From Phycisphaeraceae bacterium (GTDB lineage Bacteria; Planctomycetota; Phycisphaerae; Phycisphaerales; Phycisphaeraceae): 13,156 nt of DNA. This document shows positions 1-6,295 of this stretch, one piece after another. Within the stretch, counting starts at the first letter, position 1, and each line of letters starts with the position of its first letter. The stretch is from the NCBI GenBank assembly GCA_020851395.1, contig JADZCW010000038.1, forward strand, positions 1-13,156. The letters run 5' to 3'. Below the pieces are notes generated by a model. That model saw only the letters and a list, made by a program, of their open reading frames with translations. It did no database searches and was not told the DNA's origin. The position numbers were made by a program, and so were the translations under genes.

Positions 1-548
1 ACCCCCGTCCGCGCCAGCTCCACCACCCCATAAGGCGCCACCAGCTTGATGAACGCCTCGATCTTGTCCTCCGTCCCCGACAGCTCGATCATCACGCTCT
101 CCGCGCTGACGTCCACCACCTTCGCCCGAAACAGGTTCGCCAACTGAATAATCTCCCCACGCCGACGAGCCATCTCGCCCGCCATCGCCGCATCCCCAGC
201 CGGTGGGGGGGTAGCGCTTCCCTCTGCCCCGTGAGCCGCTCCCGCCGTCGACACCTGCACCAGCATCAGGTCCCGCTCCACGTACGGGATCGCCCCGTAG
301 TCCACCACCTTCATCACCGGCACCAGCTTCTGCAACTGCTTGCGCACCTGCTCCAGCACCGCGTTGTCCCCGCTGACGACGATCGTCATCCGCGAGATCT
401 CCGGGTTCTCCGTACGCCCGACCACCAGGCTGTCGATGTTGAACCCCCGCGCCGCGAACATCCCCGCGACCTGGGCCAGCACCCCCGGCTCATTGGTGAC
501 CAGCGCTGCAATGACATGACGCGGCGTATTGGAACTTGGCGTGCTCAT
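1..548 (-). CDS. ilvH: Acetolactate synthase small (regulatory) subunit, 3' end cut by window edge
   Basis: Regulatory subunit of acetolactate (acetohydroxyacid) synthase, first common step of valine, leucine and isoleucine synthesis; in this family the ACT domain binds the feedback inhibitor valine and the subunit stimulates the catalytic subunit. The reading frame is open from the ATG at 548 through the left edge (182 codons plus 2 bases). Residues 11-90 form the ACT domain, with ALVTNEPGVLAQVAGMF, RGFNIDSLVV and the hallmark SRMTIVV; VERDLMLVQV (90-99) and FRAKVVDV (140-147) open the C-terminal domain. Against E. coli IlvH as remembered, about 24 residues rich in Ala, Gly and Pro (roughly 103-127) are inserted before the C-terminal domain. 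The missing end should be about 10-20 residues. The start has GAGGGG only a few bases upstream. The gene lies after a strong terminator and a candidate promoter, so it is probably not cotranscribed with its right-hand neighbour; the catalytic-subunit gene ilvB is not upstream of it. The paralogue name ilvN would serve equally. Confidence 0.95.
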   Translation of the reverse strand, partial: MSTPSSNTPRHVIAALVTNEPGVLAQVAGMFAARGFNIDSLVVGRTENPEISRMTIVVSGDNAVLEQVRKQLQKLVPVMKVVDYGAIPYVERDLMLVQVSTAGAAHGAEGSATPPPAGDAAMAGEMARRRGEIIQLANLFRAKVVDVSAESVMIELSGTEDKIEAFIKLVAPYGVVELARTG

Positions 549-556
549 AGCCCCTC

Positions 557-584
557 ATCATAAACCCCTCATCCCGTCCTTCAA
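557..584 (-). promoter_or_regulatory. Candidate sigma-70-type promoter of ilvH
   Basis: On the - strand, TTGAAG (584-579) and TATGAT (562-557) are separated by 16 bp, matching 4/6 and 5/6 of the consensus boxes. The expected transcription start, about 7 bases past the -10 box, falls near 550, within 1-3 bases of the ATG at 548. This would give an almost leaderless transcript. The GAGGGG before the ATG could be coincidental in such G-rich sequence. Seen by eye only. Confidence 0.4.
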
Positions 585-615
585 CATCGCCAATCCCAAC
601 TCGCCCCCTCCTAAG

Positions 616-645
616 CCCAGGCATCTTCCGGGGGGCATGCCTGGG
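616..645. repeat. Perfect 9-bp inverted repeat upstream of ilvH
   Basis: CCCAGGCAT (616-624) and ATGCCTGGG (637-645) form a 9-bp stem around a 12-base loop. It lies between the terminator of the upstream operon and the candidate ilvH promoter. No T-run follows on either strand, so it is not a typical intrinsic terminator; an operator or a structured spacer are both possible. Confidence 0.5.
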
Positions 646-670
646 TCTCCGCCGAAACCACCACCATCCG

Positions 671-711
671 AGAAAAAAACCGGCCGGGACGCCCAACACG
701 TCCCGGCCGGT
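671..711 (-). terminator. Strong intrinsic terminator of the pseudopilin/PEP-CTERM operon
   Basis: A perfect 13-bp GC-rich stem (679-691 pairs with 699-711) around a 7-base loop. On the - strand it is followed at once by a T-rich tract (679 down to 671, eight T in nine bases). It lies 41 bp past the stop codon of the gene at 752-3592 and separates it from ilvH. The A-tract on the + strand side means it is directional, for - strand transcription. Confidence 0.92.
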
Positions 712-751
712 ATGCAGCCGAAGGGTCCCTCACAGCCCCTCGGCCCTTTCC

Positions 752-3592
752 TCACCGCTTGCGACGGACCAGGTACAGCCCCACCACCGCCAGCAGCATT
801 ACCGCAGACGGCTCAGGGATCACCAGCACGCTGACATCCACCCCGCCCCCCGCAAGCATCGCCACGAACGGGTTGATGTCCTGCACGTTGATCACCCCGT
901 CCCCGTTGACGTCCACCCCGTCGAGGAGGATCTCCGGGTGCCCCGCCGCGAACGCCCCCGCGTCACCCAGCGCCGCCACGAACGGGTTGATGTCCTGCAC
1001 GTTCACCACGTGGTCGCCATTAAAATCCCCCTGCATCCCCGCCGACGCCCACCACAGCACACGGTCCGCATCATCGACCACCCCGTTCCCGTTAAAGTCG
1101 CCCGTCGCCCACCCGCCGGCCGACCCCAGGTTCGCCGCGTACAACGCGTGGTCCGCGCCGTCCACGACCCCGTCCAGGTTCGCGTCGCCGTACTGCGTCC
1201 CGAGCACCGTCAGCACCACCTCGTCCACGTCCGACTGATTGACGGTCAGGTCGCCCGTCATGTCCGCCGACAGGTCAAAACCCACCGCCTCGTCCAGGTC
1301 CGACCAGTTCGCCGCCCCGTCCGTCACGAACGCGTTGTGCTTGAACTGGGCGTACACGTAGTCGATGTCCGCCGCGTTGACCGCCCCATCAGCCCCCGAC
1401 GGGCTCGAACCCTTGCGCACCGCCAGCCCCGCCACGTCCCCGCGGGCGTCCCCCGCCGCGTACGCCTTGCCCGTGGCCAGCGTCGTGTCGAAGAAGTTCC
1501 CATCGCCCGTCAGCACGCCCCACTGCGCGTCCACCGCCGCGAAACCCGCCGACCGGTTCAGCGAACCGCCCACCAGGTGCAGACCGTCCGCCCAGTAACG
1601 CACGTCCTTGCCGTCGAAGTTCCCGTCCGCGTTGAAGTCGCCCAGGATCTCCAGGCTCAGCCCCGTCCCGCTCTCGGGCATCGTCCCGCCGGCCGTGGCG
1701 CCTCCCAGCCCGCGGTACTTCGCCCACGCCATCATCTTCGCCACGTCCCCCGTCGAACGCTTCCCGTCGTTGTTGAAGTCCCCCGCGATCTTGTTCCGCA
1801 GGTTCAGGCTCGACCCGTACGCCAAGAGCGTCCCGTCGATCGTCTTGTAGCTGTTGACCCCGATCCCCGCGTTGTCCGTGTAGTTCGCCGTGCTGTCGCG
1901 CGTCGGCACCTTGCCCGCGCCCGACCCCACCGACCCGTACGCCGGCACATTGAGCGTCGTCGCCAGCAGCGCCTTGCTCTCGCTGTTCAGCGACGCGTTG
2001 TACCCCGGCGTCGCCTGGAAATTCGTCGGGTTCGTCGCCACCGGCTGCGCCTGCACCGCCGCCGTCAGCGTGAACGTCGACGCCAGGTACTCCCCCGGCG
2101 AACCGATGTTCGCCACGTCCCCCGGCACCGCCTCGAACGCCGCGATCGAGTCCTCGATGTTGTTGATGTACCCCGCCGCCGTCGCCCTGGCCATCGCCGG
2201 GTTCACCGTCTTCCGCGGGTCCCCGACCGGCCGGCTCGCGTTGGGGTCGCCCACCGTCGCGAACGTCTCGGGCCCCCCGATCTGCCACCCCGTGTTCGCG
2301 TTGGCGTTGTCCAGCACGTTCGTCGCCGACGGCCGCACGTGCTGCGTCCCGTCCGCCGCGCCGTTCCCGTCCCCGTCGATGTCCTTCTTCACCCCCAGGA
2401 TCTCGTACCGCCCGCTCGTCGCGTCCTCCCCCGCACGGCTCGCCCCAGCCAGACCCGTGTACCCCACCGCCAACCGCGCGTACTCCACCGTCCGCTCCAT
2501 CCCGCTCGATCCCCCCTTGTTGTTCGAGACGAAGTTCGCCCCGATCTTGTCGAAGTTCACGTCGTCGTTCTTCACCCCCACGTTGTCCCCCACCCCGAAG
2601 CTCGGGTCGATCCCCAGCGAGTTCATCGCCCCGTTGCGCGTCCCCGACCCCGCGTCGCGAGTCACCGCCATCAGGTTCTCCCCGCTTCCCATCCGTCCCG
2701 TCACGAACAGGTGCTCCAGCTGCGTCATGCTCACGTTCCCGTCCGCCGTCCCGTTCCCGTCCCCGTCGATCGCCGCCCCGGGGTTGGCGATCACCGCGAT
2801 CGGCACCCACGCCACCGGCGTGTCGAAGATCGTCCGACTGTCCGGCGACTGCGTGTTCGTGTTCAGCGACCCGTACCCCGGGTGCGCGCTGTCGCTGAGC
2901 GTCTTGAGCGTGTTCGACTGCCCCGCCGTCGACGTCGTCGGGTTCGTCCCGTACCCCACCTCCGTCGGCTTGCGGTTCCACGCCCCCGAGCTCGACGTCC
3001 CCGCCTGCACGAACCACGTCGTCGGCACGTCCATCACCGCCACGTCGATCGATGTTTGCAGAACCGGCGAACCGCTCGCGTGGTTCGGATTCGCCACCCC
3101 CGTGTCCACCAGCCCCAACTGCGTCACGTACGCCAGCCGGTTGAACAGCCCGCCCTCCGCCGGCACGCTCGTCGGGATGTTCGAGCTCCCGTTGATCCGC
3201 GCCAACTGATCATTGACCATCTCCTTCAGACCGTTGCCCGACCCCACCCCACGGTAGTTCACCATCCAATACGACGGAGACCCGAACGTCACGCTGTACG
3301 TCGCCGGGTTCCCCGGGTTGTTGATCGTTGGCGTCGTCGCGAGCTGGTCCGTCGTCCCGAACATCGGGTCGAAACCGAACACCCCGTCCCCGTCCACGTC
3401 CGCCCAGTCATTCGTCGACGCCGGCGCCGTGAAGAAGTTGTAGAACAGCGTCGCCCCGCTGATGTTCACCTGACCCCCCGGGTAGTCCTGCCCCCACACC
3501 GCCGTCGCGCCCGCCAGCAGCCCGACCGCCGCCAGCCCCCGCGCAATCCCCGCGACGCGACCGAGCCGATGTCCCTTCATGCCTGATGCCAT
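752..3592 (-). CDS. PEP-CTERM-anchored PstS-like substrate-binding protein with multiple dockerin-type calcium loops
   Basis: Exported protein of 946 residues. Residues 1-35 are a signal peptide (basic start, Leu/Ala-rich core, cleavage near VWGQ). Residues 40-480 resemble the phosphate-binding PstS fold: ISGATLFYNFF at 44-54, DTPVAWVPIAVIAN at 257-270, VSMTQLEHLFVTGRM at 287-301 and the anion-binding type motif TRDAGSGTRN at 311-320. Three DxDxDG/DxDxN calcium-type loops interrupt this part (65-70, 276-285, 404-414). From about 604 on there are at least eight dockerin-like loops (604, 651, 735, 773, 802, 831, 855, 893), the last two in a paired NVQDINPFV module. The C-terminus is a PEP-CTERM signal: VIPEPS (924-929), a hydrophobic stretch, then RRKR. 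Such signals are cleaved by exosortases. The start at 3592 has AGAGGAGA upstream; an ATG four codons later is less well placed. It follows the pseudopilin gene by 39 bp. The ligand is unknown: phosphate is only suggested by the fold motifs, and no permease genes are adjacent. Confidence 0.82.
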   Translation of the reverse strand: MASGMKGHRLGRVAGIARGLAAVGLLAGATAVWGQDYPGGQVNISGATLFYNFFTAPASTNDWADVDGDGVFGFDPMFGTTDQLATTPTINNPGNPATYSVTFGSPSYWMVNYRGVGSGNGLKEMVNDQLARINGSSNIPTSVPAEGGLFNRLAYVTQLGLVDTGVANPNHASGSPVLQTSIDVAVMDVPTTWFVQAGTSSSGAWNRKPTEVGYGTNPTTSTAGQSNTLKTLSDSAHPGYGSLNTNTQSPDSRTIFDTPVAWVPIAVIANPGAAIDGDGNGTADGNVSMTQLEHLFVTGRMGSGENLMAVTRDAGSGTRNGAMNSLGIDPSFGVGDNVGVKNDDVNFDKIGANFVSNNKGGSSGMERTVEYARLAVGYTGLAGASRAGEDATSGRYEILGVKKDIDGDGNGAADGTQHVRPSATNVLDNANANTGWQIGGPETFATVGDPNASRPVGDPRKTVNPAMARATAAGYINNIEDSIAAFEAVPGDVANIGSPGEYLASTFTLTAAVQAQPVATNPTNFQATPGYNASLNSESKALLATTLNVPAYGSVGSGAGKVPTRDSTANYTDNAGIGVNSYKTIDGTLLAYGSSLNLRNKIAGDFNNDGKRSTGDVAKMMAWAKYRGLGGATAGGTMPESGTGLSLEILGDFNADGNFDGKDVRYWADGLHLVGGSLNRSAGFAAVDAQWGVLTGDGNFFDTTLATGKAYAAGDARGDVAGLAVRKGSSPSGADGAVNAADIDYVYAQFKHNAFVTDGAANWSDLDEAVGFDLSADMTGDLTVNQSDVDEVVLTVLGTQYGDANLDGVVDGADHALYAANLGSAGGWATGDFNGNGVVDDADRVLWWASAGMQGDFNGDHVVNVQDINPFVAALGDAGAFAAGHPEILLDGVDVNGDGVINVQDINPFVAMLAGGGVDVSVLVIPEPSAVMLLAVVGLYLVRRKR
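861..1003 (-). repeat. Tandem dockerin module: 29-bp identical DNA repeat, 114 bp apart
   Basis: The same 29 bases occur at 861-889 and 975-1003, encoding NVQDINPFVA twice at 38-residue spacing near the C-terminus of the PEP-CTERM protein. The identity at DNA level points to recent duplication or to homogenisation of the module. A related pair with the same spacing is present in the giant gene at 7450-7587. Confidence 0.85.
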
Positions 3593-3631
3593 GATGAATC
3601 TCCTCTCTTGGGTGGTTGTTCCCCGTAGGGA

Positions 3632-4717
3632 TCACTTGCCGTTCTTGTTCACGTTCAGGTCGTACACCTTCTGCTCACCGCTGATGCTGTAGTACTTGTC
3701 CCCCCACTCGTATTGCTCGAGCGTCTCGAGCACCGTCTTGCGCTCCACGTGCCCGTCCACGTACAGAAAGCTCCCCGTCCCCTCCTTGCCCACCTCGCCC
3801 GCCGTCCCCCCGCTGTGATGCCGCGCCACCGCGTTGAGGTTCGGCCCAGACTGCTCCGACACCTCCGTCAGCCCACCGCTCGTCGCCTCGTTGAGCGTCG
3901 GGTTCGGCTGCAACCCGAACCGGTCGTTCGGGCTCCCCGGGTGGTAACGGAACCCCGCCCGCGCCGGCGCCGAGTATGGATCGCTCCCCGAAGACACGTT
4001 GTAGAACGGGTTCAGCGGCCGATGGCTCTTGACCTGCCCCGTCCCCTGACGCAAGAGCTGCCAGTTCTGATGGAACTCCGCCGTCAGGATCGTCACCGAC
4101 GGCGAGTCCACCTTCTCCGGCCCGACCCACACGTTCTTCCTCGCCGACCCCTTGTCCGCGAACTTGTTCCGCGGCACCAGCGCCCCGTTCATCGCGTAAG
4201 AGCACCGCGGCGCCTGCTTGTCCGTCAGGTCGTTCGGGTTCGACGAACCGTTCTGGTCCACCTGCCCCGTCTCCCAGTCCTCCGCCTTGGGCCCCGGGTT
4301 CGTCCGCGGCGGCGCCCCGACCTTCACCGACGGGCACGAAAAAGCCTCCTCCCCGATCGACTGGTCGTCGTACAACTGGTACGACCAGTGCAGGTACCCG
4401 TAAGGGTGCGGCGCCCCCGAGTACTGGTCCGCCAGCTTCCAGTCCCCGCGTTCGTTGCAGGGGTACAGGTACGACGCCGGGTACGCCAGGTTCGCGTCCC
4501 CCGCCACGTGCGCCTCCACCGACTGGCCGATGTGCTTGAGGTTCGTCGCGCACTTCGTCGACCTCGCCGACTCCCGCGCCGTCCCCAACGCCGGCAGCAG
4601 CACCCCGATCAGCAACGCGATGATCGAGATCACCACCAGCAGCTCGATCAACGTGAACCCGTGACGGGTGGCGATGGAGTTTCGACCTGACCAGCCTTGT
4701 GTCTTTGTCTGTCTCAT
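3632..4717 (-). CDS. Type II secretion-type pseudopilin (prepilin N-terminal methylation domain, H-X-DG type)
   Basis: A 361-residue pseudopilin-like protein. Residues 1-20 are a basic leader ending RHG, followed by FTLIELLVVISIIALLIGVL (21-40): the prepilin peptidase site is G20/F21, with the conserved Glu at +5 (E25) and a 20-residue hydrophobic helix. The continuation (ALGTARESAR, CATNLKHIGQ) is typical of planctomycete pseudopilin-like proteins. Near the end RHHSGG (299-304) and SFLYVDGHVE (316-325) resemble the H-X9-DG processing-associated motif, with a longer gap between His and Asp-Gly. Such proteins are cleaved by a prepilin peptidase and sit in the inner membrane; whether this one joins a secretion pseudopilus is unknown. 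I choose the ATG at 4717, preceded by AGGGAG; an in-frame GTG at 4774 would add 19 residues without a good ribosome site. It is the first gene of an operon whose second gene starts 39 bp past its stop. The Shine-Dalgarno lies inside a potential hairpin. Confidence 0.88.
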   Translation of the reverse strand: MRQTKTQGWSGRNSIATRHGFTLIELLVVISIIALLIGVLLPALGTARESARSTKCATNLKHIGQSVEAHVAGDANLAYPASYLYPCNERGDWKLADQYSGAPHPYGYLHWSYQLYDDQSIGEEAFSCPSVKVGAPPRTNPGPKAEDWETGQVDQNGSSNPNDLTDKQAPRCSYAMNGALVPRNKFADKGSARKNVWVGPEKVDSPSVTILTAEFHQNWQLLRQGTGQVKSHRPLNPFYNVSSGSDPYSAPARAGFRYHPGSPNDRFGLQPNPTLNEATSGGLTEVSEQSGPNLNAVARHHSGGTAGEVGKEGTGSFLYVDGHVERKTVLETLEQYEWGDKYYSISGEQKVYDLNVNKNGK

Positions 4718-4724
4718 CCGTGAT

Positions 4725-4760
4725 GTCTCCCTGTTGGGTCGGGTTGATCCGACAGGGGAC
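4725..4760 (-). promoter_or_regulatory. 5' leader hairpin overlapping the pseudopilin ribosome-binding site
   Basis: GTC-T-CCCTGT (4725-4734) pairs with ACAGGG-GAC (4752-4760), giving a 9-bp stem with one bulged base; three further pairs (4740-4742 with 4749-4751) form an inner stem. On the - strand transcript the AGGGAG Shine-Dalgarno (4732-4727) is entirely within the stem, so folding would block ribosome access. No known riboswitch or ligand fold was recognised. Confidence 0.4.
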
Positions 4761-4938
4761 ATCACACCGACCACCTGTTAGCGGCGGGCGACAGCTCCGT
4801 GGCGATTCGGCGAGGAATAAGTCAGAAGCGCGTTGGCTTGGCGCACGGACAACGTCAGGACCCAGCCCCCTCCGCCGCCGTCCTCTTCGCGGATCTGCGA
4901 TTTCCTGGAGATGAACCCGAGATGCACCGCTCCGCCAA

Positions 4939-5023
4939 TGGCCCGGGCGGGATTCGAACCCGCACCCCCGTTGCCGGGAAACGGATTTTAAGTCCGTCGC
5001 GTCTGCCGTTCCGCCACCGGGCC
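4939..5023 (-). tRNA. tRNA-Leu (anticodon UAA)
   Basis: An 85-base class II tRNA. The 7-bp acceptor stem is perfect (GGCCCGG at 5023-5017 with CCGGGCC at 4946-4940), with discriminator A at 4939. The D arm starts GCGGAACGGCAGACGC. The anticodon stem ACGGA/TCCGT encloses the loop CTTAAAA, anticodon TAA at 4990-4988. The long variable arm (CCCG-GCAA-CGGG, 4978-4967) is typical for leucine. The T arm has GGTTCGAATCC. The 3' CCA is not encoded. It lies on the same strand as its neighbours, between the response regulator and the pseudopilin gene. No integrase or duplicated tRNA end marks it as an integration site in this window. Confidence 0.97.
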
Positions 5024-5059
5024 TCGCCGTTTCACCCCGACACTCCTACCACAAAGCCC

Positions 5060-5079
5060 GGCACGGGAAAAGCCGTGCC
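5060..5079 (-). terminator. Hairpin between the response regulator and tRNA-Leu, possible terminator
   Basis: GGCACGG (5060-5066) pairs perfectly with CCGTGCC (5073-5079) around a 6-base loop, 36 bp upstream of the tRNA 5' end. On the - strand it is followed by GGGCTTTGTGG, a poor U-tract, so termination efficiency is doubtful. It could instead separate or shape the tRNA precursor. Confidence 0.35.
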
Positions 5080-5113
5080 CCGCCCCCGCTCGCGGGCCGC
5101 GTCTTCCCCCAAG

Positions 5114-5131
5114 CCGGGGCGCAAGCCCCGG
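5114..5131 (-). terminator. Hairpin just past the response regulator gene, possible weak terminator
   Basis: CCGGGGC (5114-5120) and GCCCCGG (5125-5131) form a 7-bp stem with a 4-base loop (GCAA read on the + strand), 36 bp downstream of the stop of the gene at 5168-5830. The following - strand sequence is CTTGGGGG, with no U-run. With the hairpin at 5060-5079 it may end the regulator transcript. Confidence 0.35.
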
Positions 5132-5167
5132 GTCGCCTTCCGTCAGTCCCCAGCTCCGCCCTGATTC

Positions 5168-5830
5168 CTACCCCAACGTCGTCAGCCCCTGGCGCAACGC
5201 GTACTTCGTCAGCCCCGCCACCGTCCGCAGGTTCAGCTTGTCCATGATGTGCTGACGGTGCGTGTCGATCGTCTTGACGCTCACCTCCAGCTTCTGCGCC
5301 ATCTCCTTGTTGCTCATCCCCTCGCTCAAGAGCTGCAGCACCTGCTTCTCCCGCTGGCTCAACGCCCCGCTGTCACGCACCGACCCCCGCCTCTGCACCG
5401 CCGCCTCCTCCGGATGCTCGATCTCACGCGGGTCGCACAGGCTGTAAAGCAGCGGGCACATGTACCGCCTGCCCTGCCTCGCGTGCTCGATCCCCTCCAG
5501 CAGGATCGCCAGCGTGCACGAACGCGAGATCACCCCCATCACCCCCGCCCGGAACAACCCCAGAATCATCGACCGCGACGGCTGGTCGCACAGCGCGATG
5601 ATCGCCGGCGCCGGCCGCAGCTCGCTCATCTGCCTCGCCACCTCCAGACCCGCCTGACCCGTCACCACGCTGTCCAGCAGCACCACCTCCGGACGGATCT
5701 CCCCCGCCACACGCACCGCCTCCACCGGCTGCTCCACCTCCGCCACCACCTCCAGTTGCTCCTGCGCCTGGATCAGCATCGCCAACGCACGACGGAACAT
5801 CGGATGCGGGTCCACCAGCATGATCTTCAT
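5168..5830 (-). CDS. NarL/FixJ-type response regulator with LuxR HTH and degenerate receiver
   Basis: A 220-residue cytoplasmic DNA-binding regulator, the normal length for the NarL/FixJ family. The N-terminal receiver (1-120) keeps the candidate phospho-acceptor D53 (PEVVLLDSVV) and one acidic-pocket Asp (D7 in LVDPHPMFRRAL). The second acidic residue is Pro8, the conserved Ser/Thr position is Cys81 (IIALCDQ), and the conserved Lys is Arg103 (GVISRS). The output domain (157-217) is well conserved: ALSQREKQVLQLLSEG, then SNKEMAQKLEVSVKTIDTHR as the helix-turn-helix, then IMDKLNLRTVAGLTKYAL. The ATG at 5830 has GAGGAGG seven bases upstream. No sensor kinase lies beside it, so it is an orphan here. 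It is transcribed divergently from the giant surface-protein gene and away from a long intergenic region, so either neighbour could be a target, which is only an inference. The receiver changes suggest weak or phosphorylation-independent signalling. Confidence 0.93.
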   Translation of the reverse strand: MKIMLVDPHPMFRRALAMLIQAQEQLEVVAEVEQPVEAVRVAGEIRPEVVLLDSVVTGQAGLEVARQMSELRPAPAIIALCDQPSRSMILGLFRAGVMGVISRSCTLAILLEGIEHARQGRRYMCPLLYSLCDPREIEHPEEAAVQRRGSVRDSGALSQREKQVLQLLSEGMSNKEMAQKLEVSVKTIDTHRQHIMDKLNLRTVAGLTKYALRQGLTTLG

Positions 5831-6069
5831 GGCCTGTCCTCCTCAGATCGCCCTCGTTGCGTGTCCGTCCCTGACCGTCCGCTGCGACGACCTGCCTGCG
5901 GAAGAAGCAAACCGCCAGCCTGGCCCCCGCCAGCCTCACGCACAAATGACTTCCTTCACAACCGCCGACGCCACAGCCCTGACACGGGGGGAAACTTGCT
6001 CGAGCTTGAGATCTCGCCGCCGCGGCGCGGTGGGCACATATCGACGCCGCATAAACCCACGGCGTCACC

Positions 6070-6097
6070 TTGGGGGAACCTGCACCACTTCTATAAC
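6070..6097 (+). promoter_or_regulatory. Candidate promoter of the giant surface protein gene
   Basis: TTGGGG (6070-6075) and TATAAC (6092-6097) are 16 bp apart. The -10 matches 5/6 of consensus, the -35 only the TTG. It would produce a leader of about 215 bases before the ATG at 6319. A perfect TTGACA at 6148-6153 has no acceptable -10 partner. Low-confidence call by eye. Confidence 0.3.
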
Positions 6098-6102
6098 TCC
6101 TG

Positions 6103-6130
6103 ATTGTATCGCATGAAGTACAGACTGCAA
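6103..6130 (-). promoter_or_regulatory. Candidate promoter of the response regulator gene
   Basis: On the - strand, TTGCAG (6130-6125) and TACAAT (6108-6103) are 16 bp apart; the -10 matches 5/6. It lies next to the + strand candidate at 6070-6097, so the two would compete. The implied leader of roughly 265 bases includes the inverted repeat at 6043-6066. Weak evidence. Confidence 0.25.
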
Positions 6131-6267
6131 TGTCTGAAATTGACCAGTTGACACATAAAAATCGTCGGCCTTTTCCCTGCGGACTCCCCCAAAGGGCATT
6201 GATTTCCGCCAGCGTAGTGGTAGATATTGACTTACTGCGGTCTGCACCGAGCCCACCCTGCGCGACC

Positions 6268-6295
6268 GCTTGCCCAGGCAAGCCGTGCTTTTTTT
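6268..6295 (+). terminator. Terminator-like hairpin with T7 run 24 bp before the giant gene start, possible attenuator
   Basis: GCTTGC (6268-6273) pairs perfectly with GCAAGC (6278-6283) around CCAG; after five bases (CGTGC) comes a run of seven T (6289-6295). The spacing and short stem make it weaker than the terminator at 671-711. No gene ends upstream on this strand, so it would act inside the leader of the gene at 6319 or end a short leader RNA. Confidence 0.4.

Noticed and set aside
861..1003. Direct repeats as a possible CRISPR or mobile-element trace
   Set aside because: Only two copies, in frame, 38 codons apart and encoding dockerin loops; they are protein-module repeats.
938..3586. 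An 882-codon open frame on the + strand opposite the PEP-CTERM gene
   Set aside because: Its product is almost all Arg, Val, Pro and His, has no recognisable domain, and is the antisense shadow of a gene with clear signal peptide, domains and terminator.
4718..4774. Upstream GTG start for the pseudopilin
   Set aside because: It would give a prepilin leader of 39 residues and has no ribosome site, whereas ATG 4717 has AGGGAG and a normal 20-residue leader.
4939..5023. tRNA-Leu as an integration site of a mobile element
   Set aside because: No integrase, transposase or partial tRNA repeat was seen in the window, and flanking genes share its strand composition.
6065..6256. A 63-codon - strand frame in the divergent intergenic region (with the longer one at 5424-6314)
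   Set aside because: No ribosome site or recognisable sequence, and the longer frame runs out of frame through the well-supported response regulator.
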